From a virus: DNA of 40,226 bases. Positions within the stretch are counted from its first letter, which is position 1. The number at the start of each line of letters is the position of its first letter. Shown here in pieces: positions 24,191 through 32,022 of this stretch. Below the pieces are notes generated by a model. That model made no database searches, had not been told where the DNA came from, and saw nothing but the letters and a program-made list of their open reading frames with translations. A program made the translations under genes and the position numbers. The DNA lies in the IMG/VR virus record IMGVR_UViG_3300046506_000475, positions 1 to 40,226 of that record; one strand, 5' to 3'.

Positions 24191-24668
24191 CACCATGACC
24201 GCCACCATTAAGGCGGGTATGCCGGCGGCCGTTACGGTTGAGGCGTACCCGGAAATGGACAACAGCTTCAATCTGCCGGCGGTGTTTTTCGGGTTGTCCG
24301 AGTACCACCCTGACGCGGACGTGGGGACCGGTGAAACGGTTTTGCGCGGCACGTTTCAGGCGATCATTCTGGTGGATCCGGTGTTGCCGCATGCGTCCTT
24401 GCAGGCTTCCTGGCTGGCTGCAAAGCTGTCCATGTTGCTACATGGCCAATACTGGGGGCTGGATTTTGTTGAGGGGGTCAGGGACGTATCAGCGCGGCCG
24501 GATGATTCCAGTTCTGAGTTGGCCAGCTTCCTTGTGTGGGTAGTCCAGTGGACGCAGGTCATGCGAGTCGGGGAAATGCAGTGGCCCTGGCCGCCTGAAA
24601 CCCCCGATATGCGCAGCCTCAACCTGTCGGCCGTCCCGGACGCCGATAGTCCAGGGGAAGCGCAATGA
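24165..24668 (+). CDS. Tail-completion-like protein
   Basis: A 167-residue protein with a beta-rich core (FNLPAVFFGLSEYHPDADVG, then FQAIILVDPVLPHASLQASW). Position and size suggest a tail terminator or neck protein at the head-tail junction. GAGG precedes the ATG; it overlaps both neighbours. Confidence 0.6.
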   Translation: MNVFKTLHDTMTATIKAGMPAAVTVEAYPEMDNSFNLPAVFFGLSEYHPDADVGTGETVLRGTFQAIILVDPVLPHASLQASWLAAKLSMLLHGQYWGLDFVEGVRDVSARPDDSSSELASFLVWVVQWTQVMRVGEMQWPWPPETPDMRSLNLSAVPDADSPGEAQ

Positions 24669-25258
24669 GTTATCAGACGGGCGAGCATGACCGGATGATC
24701 GCTGCGATGATCATGCCGTGTGTGGTGGTCGGGGTGGATCTAATGGCCCCGGCCGTGCGGGTCAAGTCGGGCGACTGGGTGAGCGCCTGGGTGCGCTGGC
24801 ACAGCCAGGCAGCAGGCAAGGCCCGACATTGGCGAGCGCCGAGCCTGGGTGAGCAGGGGGTGTTGTTCAACCCCAGCGGCCAGGCCGGTATGGGTACGTT
24901 TGTCCCGGGGCTGTACGGCGGTGCGGGTGCGCCGCCGGATAACCGCGATCACGTTGAGGTGTGGCGGTTCGATGATGGCGGCTCCCTGGTCTACGACTGG
25001 AAGGCCAAGAGCTACACCATCACCTTGCCAACGGGCACGGTGAGCATCAAGGTCGGGGCAACCGAGGCGGTGGTTACGGATAACGCGGTGACGGTCACAA
25101 CGACCAACATAAAGTTGATTGCAGACGTTGCAATTGAAGGTTCGTTATCCGTAACGAAAGACGTCTCTGTCCTGGGCGCCCTGCATGCAGTGAAAGACAT
25201 CACCAGTGCCGGCAAGATCCTTGATGCCGGTGGTAACAGCGCGAACCACAAACACTAG
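24665..25258 (+). CDS. Baseplate spike protein V
   Basis: P2 gpV-like membrane-piercing spike, 197 residues. The OB-like N-terminal region (GVDLMAPAVRVKSGDWVSAW) is followed by a beta-helix (TITLPTGTVSIKVGATEAVV, repeated T/V strands) ending in NHKH, the metal-binding tip motif of gpV spikes. AGGGGAAG precedes the ATG. First gene of the contractile-tail module. Confidence 0.88.
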   Translation: MSYQTGEHDRMIAAMIMPCVVVGVDLMAPAVRVKSGDWVSAWVRWHSQAAGKARHWRAPSLGEQGVLFNPSGQAGMGTFVPGLYGGAGAPPDNRDHVEVWRFDDGGSLVYDWKAKSYTITLPTGTVSIKVGATEAVVTDNAVTVTTTNIKLIADVAIEGSLSVTKDVSVLGALHAVKDITSAGKILDAGGNSANHKH

Positions 25259-25274
25259 CCATTCAATTCTACTG

Positions 25275-25297
25275 GCCCGCCGCGTGCGGGCTTTTTT
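25275..25297 (+). terminator. Intrinsic terminator after V
   Basis: GCCCGC, five-base loop, GCGGGC, then six T residues. It lies within the tail operon and would end transcription unless the polymerase is modified. Confidence 0.8.
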
Positions 25298-25313
25298 GTG
25301 CCCGGGGGAAACC

Positions 25314-25520
25314 ATGGCCAAGACTTCTGATAAACCCGCCGCCGGCGTCGTGCCTGGCTCAACGTTTCGCGACAAGCTCTACACCTCGCGCACCCTGATC
25401 CTGCCCGACAGCGGCCGCCCTCTGGCGGTTCTCAAGGCGCAGGTGTCGGTACCGGCGGCGGATGCCGAGGCGCTGGAATACCTCAAGGCCCATGAGGAAT
25501 TCGAACTACTGCAGGAGTGA
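25314..25520 (+). CDS. Small tail-module protein
   Basis: A 68-residue protein between V and W. The segment DKLYTSRTLILPDSGRPLAV is followed by an Ala-rich helix (VPAADAEALEYLKAHEEFEL). I do not know its role. GGGGGA precedes the ATG. Found in a similar position in several Pseudomonas P2-type phages to my recollection. Confidence 0.6.
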   Translation: MAKTSDKPAAGVVPGSTFRDKLYTSRTLILPDSGRPLAVLKAQVSVPAADAEALEYLKAHEEFELLQE

Positions 25521-25525
25521 CCTAG

Positions 25526-25852
25526 ATGATCGGAATGGACCGCCACACCGGCCAGCCCATTTCGGGCCTTGCGCATTTGCGGCAATGCATCGGGGACATT
25601 TTGAGCACTCCGCTGGGCAGTCGCCGGCAGCGGCCGGAGTACGGCAGCAAGTTGCGCCGCTACGTGGACTTGCCGGTTAACGAGGGCTGGAAAGGGGCTG
25701 TTCAGGCCGAGGCAAGCAGGGCGTTAAGCCGCTGGGAGCCCCGTCTGAAGCTGGAACGCGTGCAGGCCATTTCTGTCCTGGGCGGCCTGGTCAAGATTCA
25801 AGTCACCGGTGTTTACCTGGGCGAAAGCGTACTGCTGGAGGTAAGTGTATGA
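25526..25852 (+). CDS. Baseplate protein W
   Basis: P2 gpW/T4 gp25-like baseplate wedge protein, 108 residues (PF04965). Motifs include LRQCIGDILSTPLGSRRQRP (the TP-x-GSR signature) and ALSRWEPRLKLERVQ. AGGAG precedes the ATG. It overlaps J by four bases. Confidence 0.92.
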   Translation: MIGMDRHTGQPISGLAHLRQCIGDILSTPLGSRRQRPEYGSKLRRYVDLPVNEGWKGAVQAEASRALSRWEPRLKLERVQAISVLGGLVKIQVTGVYLGESVLLEVSV

Positions 25853-26730
25853 GTATCGTTGACCTGTCGGAGTTACCGGCACCGGACGTGCTTGAGCCCC
25901 TGGACTTTGAAGAGGTCTACACGGAATCGCTCGGTGTCTTTCGTGACTTCATGGGCGACAACTGGAGTGCACCCCTTGAGAGTGATCCGGTGGTCAAGTT
26001 GCTGGAAGCCGGTGCTTATGCGCGCATTGGTGATCGCGCCCGGGTAAACGATGCAGCCAAGGCGTTGATGCTCGCGCATGCGATTCGTGGCGACCTCGAT
26101 CAGTTGGGGGCGAACGTCAACACGCCGCGCCTGGTGATCCAGGCGGAAGACCTGCGCGCAGTGCCGCCGGTGGAGAAGATCACAGAAGGTGACGATGCCT
26201 ACCGCGAACGGATCCAGATGGCCTACGAGGGCCTGACGACGGCCGGCCCGCGTAATAGCTACAAGTTGCATGCCCGCAACGCTTCGGCCCTGGTGGCGGA
26301 TGCGTCCGCTGAAAGCCCGGCGCCGGCATGCGTTACGGTAACGGTGCTGGGCTTGTCGGGTGATGGGACGGTCAGCCCTGAATTGCTGGCGGTGGTCGCT
26401 GCAGCGGTCAACGATGAAAACGTTCGGCCACTGGGTGATCGGGTCACGGTGCAAAGCGCCGAGGTGTTGCCGTACCGCGTCGACGCGGTGCTGTACATGA
26501 AAGGCCCAGGGCCTGAAAGCGCCGTGGCGCTCGCTGAGGCGGAAAGGCGGCTCGCCGCCTGGATCAACCCGCGCCGCCGCTTGGGTGTCGAGGTAGCGCG
26601 TTCAGCTGTGGACGCGCAGGTGCACGTTCCTGGGGTTTCACGCGTTGAGCTGCCCGGGTGGCAGGATCTTGCCCCTACAGAGGCGCAGGCGGCCTTCTGC
26701 ACTGGCTACAGCGTCACGCTGGGGGAGTGA
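25849..26730 (+). CDS. Baseplate protein J
   Basis: P2 gpJ-like baseplate edge protein, 293 residues. Typical are the ALMLAHAIRGDLDQLGANVN segment and the C-terminal TIQ-rich V-x-G-V-x-R-V-E-L stretch (VHVPGVSRVELPGWQDLAPT). Translationally linked with W (overlap) and I. Confidence 0.92.
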   Translation: MSIVDLSELPAPDVLEPLDFEEVYTESLGVFRDFMGDNWSAPLESDPVVKLLEAGAYARIGDRARVNDAAKALMLAHAIRGDLDQLGANVNTPRLVIQAEDLRAVPPVEKITEGDDAYRERIQMAYEGLTTAGPRNSYKLHARNASALVADASAESPAPACVTVTVLGLSGDGTVSPELLAVVAAAVNDENVRPLGDRVTVQSAEVLPYRVDAVLYMKGPGPESAVALAEAERRLAAWINPRRRLGVEVARSAVDAQVHVPGVSRVELPGWQDLAPTEAQAAFCTGYSVTLGE

Positions 26731-26731
26731 C

Positions 26732-27343
26732 ATGAAGAGCTTACTGCCGATCAATAGCACTCAGCTGGAGCGGGCGATTGAGGCGGCAAGCACGGATCAA
26801 ACCGTGATTCCCCTGCGCTCGCTCTACAACCCCATGACTTGCCCCGTTCATTTGCTCCCCCACCTTGCGTGGGCCTGGTCTGTCGATCGCTGGGATGATC
26901 GTTGGACGGAGGCGGCCAAGCGCAATGCGGTACGGGCGTCGTTTTATATCCACTCACGCAAGGGAACCATCGGCGCGCTGCGCCGCGTGGTGGAGCCGCT
27001 TGGCTATCTGCTGGAGGTGATCGAGTGGTGGCAGACGGTGCCCGAAGGACCGCCGGCGACGTTCGCCCTGAGGGTCGGCGTACTTGACACCGGCATTACT
27101 GAAGAAATGTTCAGTGAGCTGGAGCGCCTGATTGACGACGCCAAGCCCGTGAGCCGGCATCTGACCGGGCTCGACATAACGCTCGAAACTCGCGCTAACG
27201 CCTATACCGGCTTCGCTGTTTATGACGGTGATGAAATCGACGTTTACCCCTGGGCCAACCCCGATATCGACGTGGTGATTCAAGGCCATGCAGGCGTAAG
27301 CGAATACACCCTCGACGAACTGGATGTGTACTCACATGGTTGA
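26732..27343 (+). CDS. Baseplate protein I
   Basis: P2 gpI-like tail protein, 203 residues. It has CPVHLLPHLAWAWSVDRWDD and KGTIGALRRVVEPLGYLLEV, both diagnostic. The ATG follows GGAGTGAC. It overlaps the fibre gene by eight bases. Confidence 0.92.
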   Translation: MKSLLPINSTQLERAIEAASTDQTVIPLRSLYNPMTCPVHLLPHLAWAWSVDRWDDRWTEAAKRNAVRASFYIHSRKGTIGALRRVVEPLGYLLEVIEWWQTVPEGPPATFALRVGVLDTGITEEMFSELERLIDDAKPVSRHLTGLDITLETRANAYTGFAVYDGDEIDVYPWANPDIDVVIQGHAGVSEYTLDELDVYSHG

Positions 27344-29426
27344 TAAGAATTCTATTTTTGGCGGCATGATCACCACGCAGGGGGCCGCCAAGAAGACCAA
27401 CTGCGATGCCCTCGGTATTCCGTGGGAGCCGCGTTACATGTTGATCGGCGATGCCAACGGCACCGATCCGGTGCCCAGTCCTTCGCAGACCAAGCTGGTC
27501 AATCAGGTTTATCGCGCGCAGATCAATCAGCTGCGGGTATCTCCGACGGATGCCAATGTGCTGATTGCCGAGGTGGTGTTGCCGCCCGACGTGGGTGGTT
27601 GGTGGGTGCGCGAGTTGGCCCTGGAGGACAAGGACGGCGTGTTTTCTGCGGTGGCCAACGCGCCGCCGAGTTACAAGCCAGTGCTGGCCCAGGGCTCGGG
27701 GCGCAATCAGGTGGTGCGTATGCACATCATCACCAACGGCACCTCGAACATTCAGCTGAAAATCGACCCGGCGGTGGTGCTGGCTACGCGTCAGTATGTC
27801 GATGAGGCGGTTAACGGCCTTCTGCCGGCAAACAAGCCTGCTGGCACCTACACCAAGGTGACGGTCAATGATCGCGGCGTTTTCGTTTCTGGATCTAACC
27901 CGACCACGTTGGCGGGGTATGGCATCACCGACACGTATACCAAGGACCAAATCACGGCAATGATCGCCCAGGCCTCGGCTTTGCCGGTGGGCTCGATGAT
28001 CGGTTTCCCCGTGGACAAGGTGGCCCCAGGCTTTCTGGAGCTGGACGGTAGCGTCAAAAGCGTTGCTACGTATCCTGACCTGGCGACGTTCCTGGGCGGG
28101 GCATTCAACAAGGGCGACGAGGGCGCCGGCAACTTCCGCCTTCCTGAGTCGCGCGGCGAGTTCCTGCGTGGTTGGGACCATGGGCGCGGGGTCGATGCGG
28201 GCCGTGCGATTGCTACTTATCAACTCGACCAGTTTCAAGGGCATACATTTACTGGTGCAGGCGGCGCCGGTGGTAATACCCCGGCCTATGACTCTTGGGG
28301 CAACGTAGGAACACCATCTGCACAGAAGTTTCCGCCGGTCACAGATGGCGTGAACGGCACCCCACGGATAGGCAGTGAGACGCGAGGCCGTAACCTTGCG
28401 GTTATGTGGTGTATCAAAGCCTGGAACGCACCGATCAATCAGGGAAATATCGACGTAGCGGCCCTGGCCAGCGAAGTCGAGAAGACCCGAAACCTCTCGA
28501 TTCAAGGTGCTTACCGGGGAATCCTTCTCTCTACGCCCGGCGTCGGCTCGATAATCTCGGGCCGCGTTGATCAGGTGATTGTCAAAGATGGGGCCGGAGT
28601 GGCGCGTCGTATCAGCGGGCTTTCTGCTGCGATCAATCTGGCTACCGTTGGAGCCAATGGCCTGGATGTCGGGGTATTGGCGGCGTCGAGCTTTTACTCG
28701 TTGTGGGCTATCAACGGCGCAGCCCAGGCGTTCATCGCTGCGCTGTGCCCTATGCTGGCAGGGGCTACCACTGCGGGATCCGCGGTTGTTACCGGTTTGC
28801 CCAGTACCGCGTCACTGCGAGTTGGCATGCAGCTTTCGAGTTCGGCATTCCCTGCCGGCTCGGTTGTGCAAAGCATTGATTCGCCGTCTCAAATCAACGT
28901 GAGCGCCCTGGCGTTGACCACGACTGCGGCGGCATCTTTGCGCTTCGTTTATGAGCCGGTGATGCCTGCTGGATACACGTCAAAGGCGCGCGTAGGCATG
29001 TTTCTGACGGCGACGAACGGGGTGCCATATGCTTACACGCAGATAGACAGCCTTCTCTTTTTCGATCCGACAGCGGCGTCGAATACGCTCAATTACCCGA
29101 TGGCTGTGTCAGGTGTCGCAAGTGCGCCAGTGTCTGTTTCGCTCGCGAACCTCGTGCCGCCAACAGCCCGTAAGGTTTCGTTGGTTGCCGGGTGCACGGG
29201 TGGCTACGTGGGCTTTGCGCCTGAGGGGTCTTTCGCCTCAACGCCTGGCACTGGCTATCTGAGCCCGGCGCAGTTGAACGGGTTCCCGTTTGCTGGGGGT
29301 TACAACGCTTCAGGCCCTGTTCCTACGGCGCAGGGTGAGTTTATTTTGCGGCGTATGAGCTTCCTGTATTGCGCAACCGCAGCATCGGCTGTTGCACAGG
29401 TCATGGGCTGGGAGGACGGGTTATGA
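27336..29426 (+). CDS. Tail fibre with collar domain
   Basis: Receptor-binding fibre, 696 residues. The N-terminal DUF3751-type attachment domain (about 1-160, FGGMITTQGAAKKTNCDALG, then PPDVGGWWVRELALEDKDGV) joins it to the baseplate. A tail-collar domain follows (about 206-290, GSMIGFPVDKVAPGFLELDG, NFRLPESRGEFLRGWDHGRG). The last 330 residues are a Ser/Ala/Gly-rich tip I cannot name, likely the host-specificity part. Confidence 0.88.
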   Translation: MVDKNSIFGGMITTQGAAKKTNCDALGIPWEPRYMLIGDANGTDPVPSPSQTKLVNQVYRAQINQLRVSPTDANVLIAEVVLPPDVGGWWVRELALEDKDGVFSAVANAPPSYKPVLAQGSGRNQVVRMHIITNGTSNIQLKIDPAVVLATRQYVDEAVNGLLPANKPAGTYTKVTVNDRGVFVSGSNPTTLAGYGITDTYTKDQITAMIAQASALPVGSMIGFPVDKVAPGFLELDGSVKSVATYPDLATFLGGAFNKGDEGAGNFRLPESRGEFLRGWDHGRGVDAGRAIATYQLDQFQGHTFTGAGGAGGNTPAYDSWGNVGTPSAQKFPPVTDGVNGTPRIGSETRGRNLAVMWCIKAWNAPINQGNIDVAALASEVEKTRNLSIQGAYRGILLSTPGVGSIISGRVDQVIVKDGAGVARRISGLSAAINLATVGANGLDVGVLAASSFYSLWAINGAAQAFIAALCPMLAGATTAGSAVVTGLPSTASLRVGMQLSSSAFPAGSVVQSIDSPSQINVSALALTTTAAASLRFVYEPVMPAGYTSKARVGMFLTATNGVPYAYTQIDSLLFFDPTAASNTLNYPMAVSGVASAPVSVSLANLVPPTARKVSLVAGCTGGYVGFAPEGSFASTPGTGYLSPAQLNGFPFAGGYNASGPVPTAQGEFILRRMSFLYCATAASAVAQVMGWEDGL

Positions 29427-29776
29427 GTTTTGCTGTTCGTAATGACGGCGTTTACCGCTGCCGGTCTATCGGTGGGCCTGAGGAGCTGTTGCCCGGCGAG
29501 GTGTTTTCTGAGGTCTATGTCCCGTTGCTTTCGGTTGGTGTTGATGTTGATGCCGAGCGTTCGTGGCGTGATGGGGAACTGGCGAGTCTCATGTGGCTGC
29601 GTGAGCGGCACCGTGACCAGTTGGAAATCGGCCGCGAAACAACACTCTCCGCTGAGCAGTTCACTGAGCTGCTGGAGTACATGCAGGATCTGCGCGACTG
29701 GCCACAATCGCCGGACTTTCCCGACATCGAGCAGCGGCCAGTGCCGCCGGCCTGGATTGCCGAGCAAACCCAATAG
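29423..29776 (+). CDS. Tail fibre assembly protein
   Basis: A 117-residue chaperone-like protein. The C-terminal part (SAEQFTELLEYMQDLRDWPQ, then SPDFPDIEQRPVPPAW) matches the tail-fibre assembly family (PF16778-like). It overlaps the fibre gene end by four bases and two terminators follow. Confidence 0.8.
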   Translation: MSFAVRNDGVYRCRSIGGPEELLPGEVFSEVYVPLLSVGVDVDAERSWRDGELASLMWLRERHRDQLEIGRETTLSAEQFTELLEYMQDLRDWPQSPDFPDIEQRPVPPAWIAEQTQ

Positions 29777-29777
29777 G

Positions 29778-29806
29778 CGCCCCGCACTGACGGGGCGTTT
29801 TCTTTT
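29778..29806 (+). terminator. Terminator after fibre module
   Basis: CGCCCCG/CGGGGCG with a six-base loop, then TTTTCTTTT. First of two hairpins between the fibre module and the sheath. Confidence 0.85.
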
Positions 29807-29808
29807 CC

Positions 29809-29820
29809 GTTACGCGTAAC
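29809..29820. repeat. Junction palindrome, copy 1
   Basis: Perfect palindrome GTTACGCGTAAC between two terminators. The 16-base sequence TTCCGTTACGCGTAAC (29805-29820) recurs at 35540-35555. Confidence 0.85.
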
Positions 29821-29834
29821 ACGAACAACCCACG

Positions 29835-29857
29835 GCCTCGCTTATGCGGGGCTTTTT
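29835..29857 (+). terminator. Second terminator before sheath
   Basis: GCCTCGC/GCGGGGC with a four-base loop and one G-T pair, followed by five T residues. Confidence 0.75.
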
Positions 29858-29876
29858 CGTTTCTGGAGATTGCCCT

Positions 29877-31040
29877 ATGAGTTTCTTTCACGGTGTGACC
29901 GTCACCAACGTGGACACCGGCGCGCGGCCTATCGCGGTGCCGTCGTCCTCGATCATCGGTCTGTGCGACACCTTTACCCCAGGGCCTAAGGTGACGGCCA
30001 AGCCTAACCAGGTGCTGATGATCACTCGCGAAAGCGAAGCGGTGGCGGCCTGGGGTGAGGACGCGGCGATCACCAAATCCATCAAGGCGATCTACATGCG
30101 CGCCAAGGCGGTGATCGTGGCGTGCGGTGTCGAGAAGCTGGCCACGCCCGCGCTGCAGACCTCGGCCATCATCGGTGGCGTTCTGGCGGATGGTCAGCGT
30201 ACCGGCATGCAGGCGCTGCTTGACGGTAAGAGCCGTTTCAATGCTCAGCCCCGTTTGCTGATTACCCCGGGTCACAGCGCGACCCAGGCCGTGGCCACGT
30301 CGCTCGATGCGCTCGCCGGCAAGTTGCGCGGCCTCGCCATCGTTGATGGTCCGAACACCACCGACGAGGCTGCCATTGCCTACGCCGAAAACTTCGGCAG
30401 CAAGCGCGTGTTTCTGGTGGATCCTGGCGTGCAGACCTGGGACACCGGGCTCAGTGAAACCGTGGACGCACCAGCGTCGGCTTGGGTGGCTGGCCTGTTC
30501 GCCTGGACCGATAACGAATACGGTTTTTGGGCCTCGCCGTCGAACAAGGAGTTTGTCGGCATCACCGGTACCACGCGCCCGATTGAGTTTTTGGACGGCG
30601 ACGCAACGTGCCGGGCCAACCTGCTCAACAACGCGAACATCACCACGATCATTCGCGACGATGGCTACCGCCTGTGGGGCAACCGTACCTGCTCCAGCGA
30701 TCCCAAGTGGGCCTTTGTCACGCGTGTGCGTACCCAGGATATCGTCATGGACGCGATCCTCTACGGGCACAAGTGGGCGGTTGACCGCTCGATCACGAAG
30801 ACTTACGTCAGCGACGTGACTGAAGGCCTGGAGAACTTCATGCGCGACCTGAAAAAGCAGGGCGCGGTGATCAACTTCGAAGTGTTCCCGGACGACGAGC
30901 TGAACACTGCCAGTCAGCTGGAGCAGGGCAAAGTCTTTTGGCGCATCCGTTTCACCGACGTGCCGCCGGCTGAGAACCCCACTTTCCTCGTTGAAGTCAC
31001 GAATCAGTGGATCACCGAAGTCATCGAAACCAAAGCCTAA
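29877..31040 (+). CDS. Tail sheath protein (FI)
   Basis: Contractile sheath subunit, 387 residues, P2 gpFI family. Recognised by GVTVTNVDTGARPIAVPSSS, then IIGLCDTFTPG and the C-terminal handshake strand region (NPTFLVEVTNQWITEVIETK). GGAG precedes the ATG. Its presence shows the virion is a myovirus. Confidence 0.95.
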   Translation: MSFFHGVTVTNVDTGARPIAVPSSSIIGLCDTFTPGPKVTAKPNQVLMITRESEAVAAWGEDAAITKSIKAIYMRAKAVIVACGVEKLATPALQTSAIIGGVLADGQRTGMQALLDGKSRFNAQPRLLITPGHSATQAVATSLDALAGKLRGLAIVDGPNTTDEAAIAYAENFGSKRVFLVDPGVQTWDTGLSETVDAPASAWVAGLFAWTDNEYGFWASPSNKEFVGITGTTRPIEFLDGDATCRANLLNNANITTIIRDDGYRLWGNRTCSSDPKWAFVTRVRTQDIVMDAILYGHKWAVDRSITKTYVSDVTEGLENFMRDLKKQGAVINFEVFPDDELNTASQLEQGKVFWRIRFTDVPPAENPTFLVEVTNQWITEVIETKA

Positions 31041-31052
31041 GGAGGCTTCGCA

Positions 31053-31562
31053 ATGTCCATGATTCCCCAAACGCTGTTCATGATGAACATGTTTGTCGAC
31101 GGCATGAGCTTTGCCGGCGACGTGCCGACCTTGAGCTTGCCCAAGATGAAAATCAAAACCGGCGAGTACCAGGGCGGCGGCATGGATGCCCCCATTGATA
31201 TGGATCAGGGCATGGAAAAGCTCGAGGCGTCTTTCAGCACCAAGGGCGTTCGCCGTGAGTCGATGAAGTTTTTCGGCCTGGCGGATCAGACGGCGTTCAA
31301 CGCCGTATTCCGTGGCTCGTTCAAGGGGCAGAAGGGGGCCACCACGGCGGTGGTCGCCACCATTCGCGGCATGGTCTCGGAGTTGGACCCGGGCGAGTGG
31401 AAGCCAGGCGGCGACGCTGAGTTCAAGTACGCCGTCAGTGTCAGTTACTACAAGCTGGAAGTCGCTGGCGTTCGGATGTTCGAAATCGACCCTGTCAACG
31501 CGGTACGCGTCATCAACGGCGTTGACCAACTCGCGGCTGTTCGCCGCGACCTCGGCCTTTAA
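31053..31562 (+). CDS. Tail tube protein (FII)
   Basis: Inner tube subunit, 169 residues, P2 gpFII family: MSMIPQTLFMMNMFVDGMSF at the N-terminus, then PTLSLPKMKIKTGEYQGGGM and DAPIDMDQGMEKLEASF. AAGGAGG precedes the ATG. Confidence 0.94.
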   Translation: MSMIPQTLFMMNMFVDGMSFAGDVPTLSLPKMKIKTGEYQGGGMDAPIDMDQGMEKLEASFSTKGVRRESMKFFGLADQTAFNAVFRGSFKGQKGATTAVVATIRGMVSELDPGEWKPGGDAEFKYAVSVSYYKLEVAGVRMFEIDPVNAVRVINGVDQLAAVRRDLGL

Positions 31563-31574
31563 GGAGTAGTGCCC

Positions 31575-31880
31575 ATGGCTCAAGACAAAAACGAAAACCC
31601 TGAATGGCTGACCGTCAGCGCCGATTCCGCAATCATCAAACTGTCCAAAATCGTTAAGGTCAATCAGGTCGACACTGATCAGCTGACCATGCGCTCCCCG
31701 ACCATTCGCGAGGTTCGCAACGCGACCAAGACCGCGCCTGGTGACGAGGAGCAAATCGAACTGATCCTGTTCGCAAGCCTGACCGACGCAGGCACAAATG
31801 ATCTGGGGGAGCTGAGCGTGCGTGACTACAAACGCCTTCAGGCTGGTTATTTTCGCCTGGTGCGCGAGGACCGGGTTTAA
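31575..31880 (+). CDS. Tail assembly chaperone E
   Basis: A 101-residue P2 gpE-type chaperone for the tape measure. Typical is TMRSPTIREVRNATKTAPGD. GGAG precedes the ATG. It ends EDRV, TAA, but a second frame continues after it, giving the longer E+E' form. Confidence 0.85.
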   Translation: MAQDKNENPEWLTVSADSAIIKLSKIVKVNQVDTDQLTMRSPTIREVRNATKTAPGDEEQIELILFASLTDAGTNDLGELSVRDYKRLQAGYFRLVREDRV

Positions 31881-31992
31881 CGAGGAAATACAGAGAAAGC
31901 TGGCTCAGCGGCTGGCTCGGGAAATGTCTTTCTCGGCCAGCGAAATCGAAGCCATGTCTTTCTCGACGATGATCTGGTGGCTCAAGGAGTGA
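31816..31992 (+). CDS. E' frameshift extension
   Basis: Open frame without its own good start that overlaps the end of E and runs to 31992. Its product contains GFNEEIQRKLAQRLAREMSF and ends STMIWWLKE, typical of the second part of P2/lambda-type tail chaperones. Relative to E it lies in the +1 (equivalent to -2) frame. A slip must occur between 31816 and 31880, possibly at CGGGTTTAAC (31872-31881) where the E stop sits. Confidence 0.75.
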   Translation, partial: ACVTTNAFRLVIFAWCARTGFNEEIQRKLAQRLAREMSFSASEIEAMSFSTMIWWLKE

Positions 31993-32022
31993 GCCGCCTG
32001 GACCTTTTCGGAGTGACCCCCC

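Noticed and set aside
29661-31754. 697-codon minus-strand frame
   Set aside because: Antisense to sheath and tube genes, His/Arg-rich composition typical of shadow frames.
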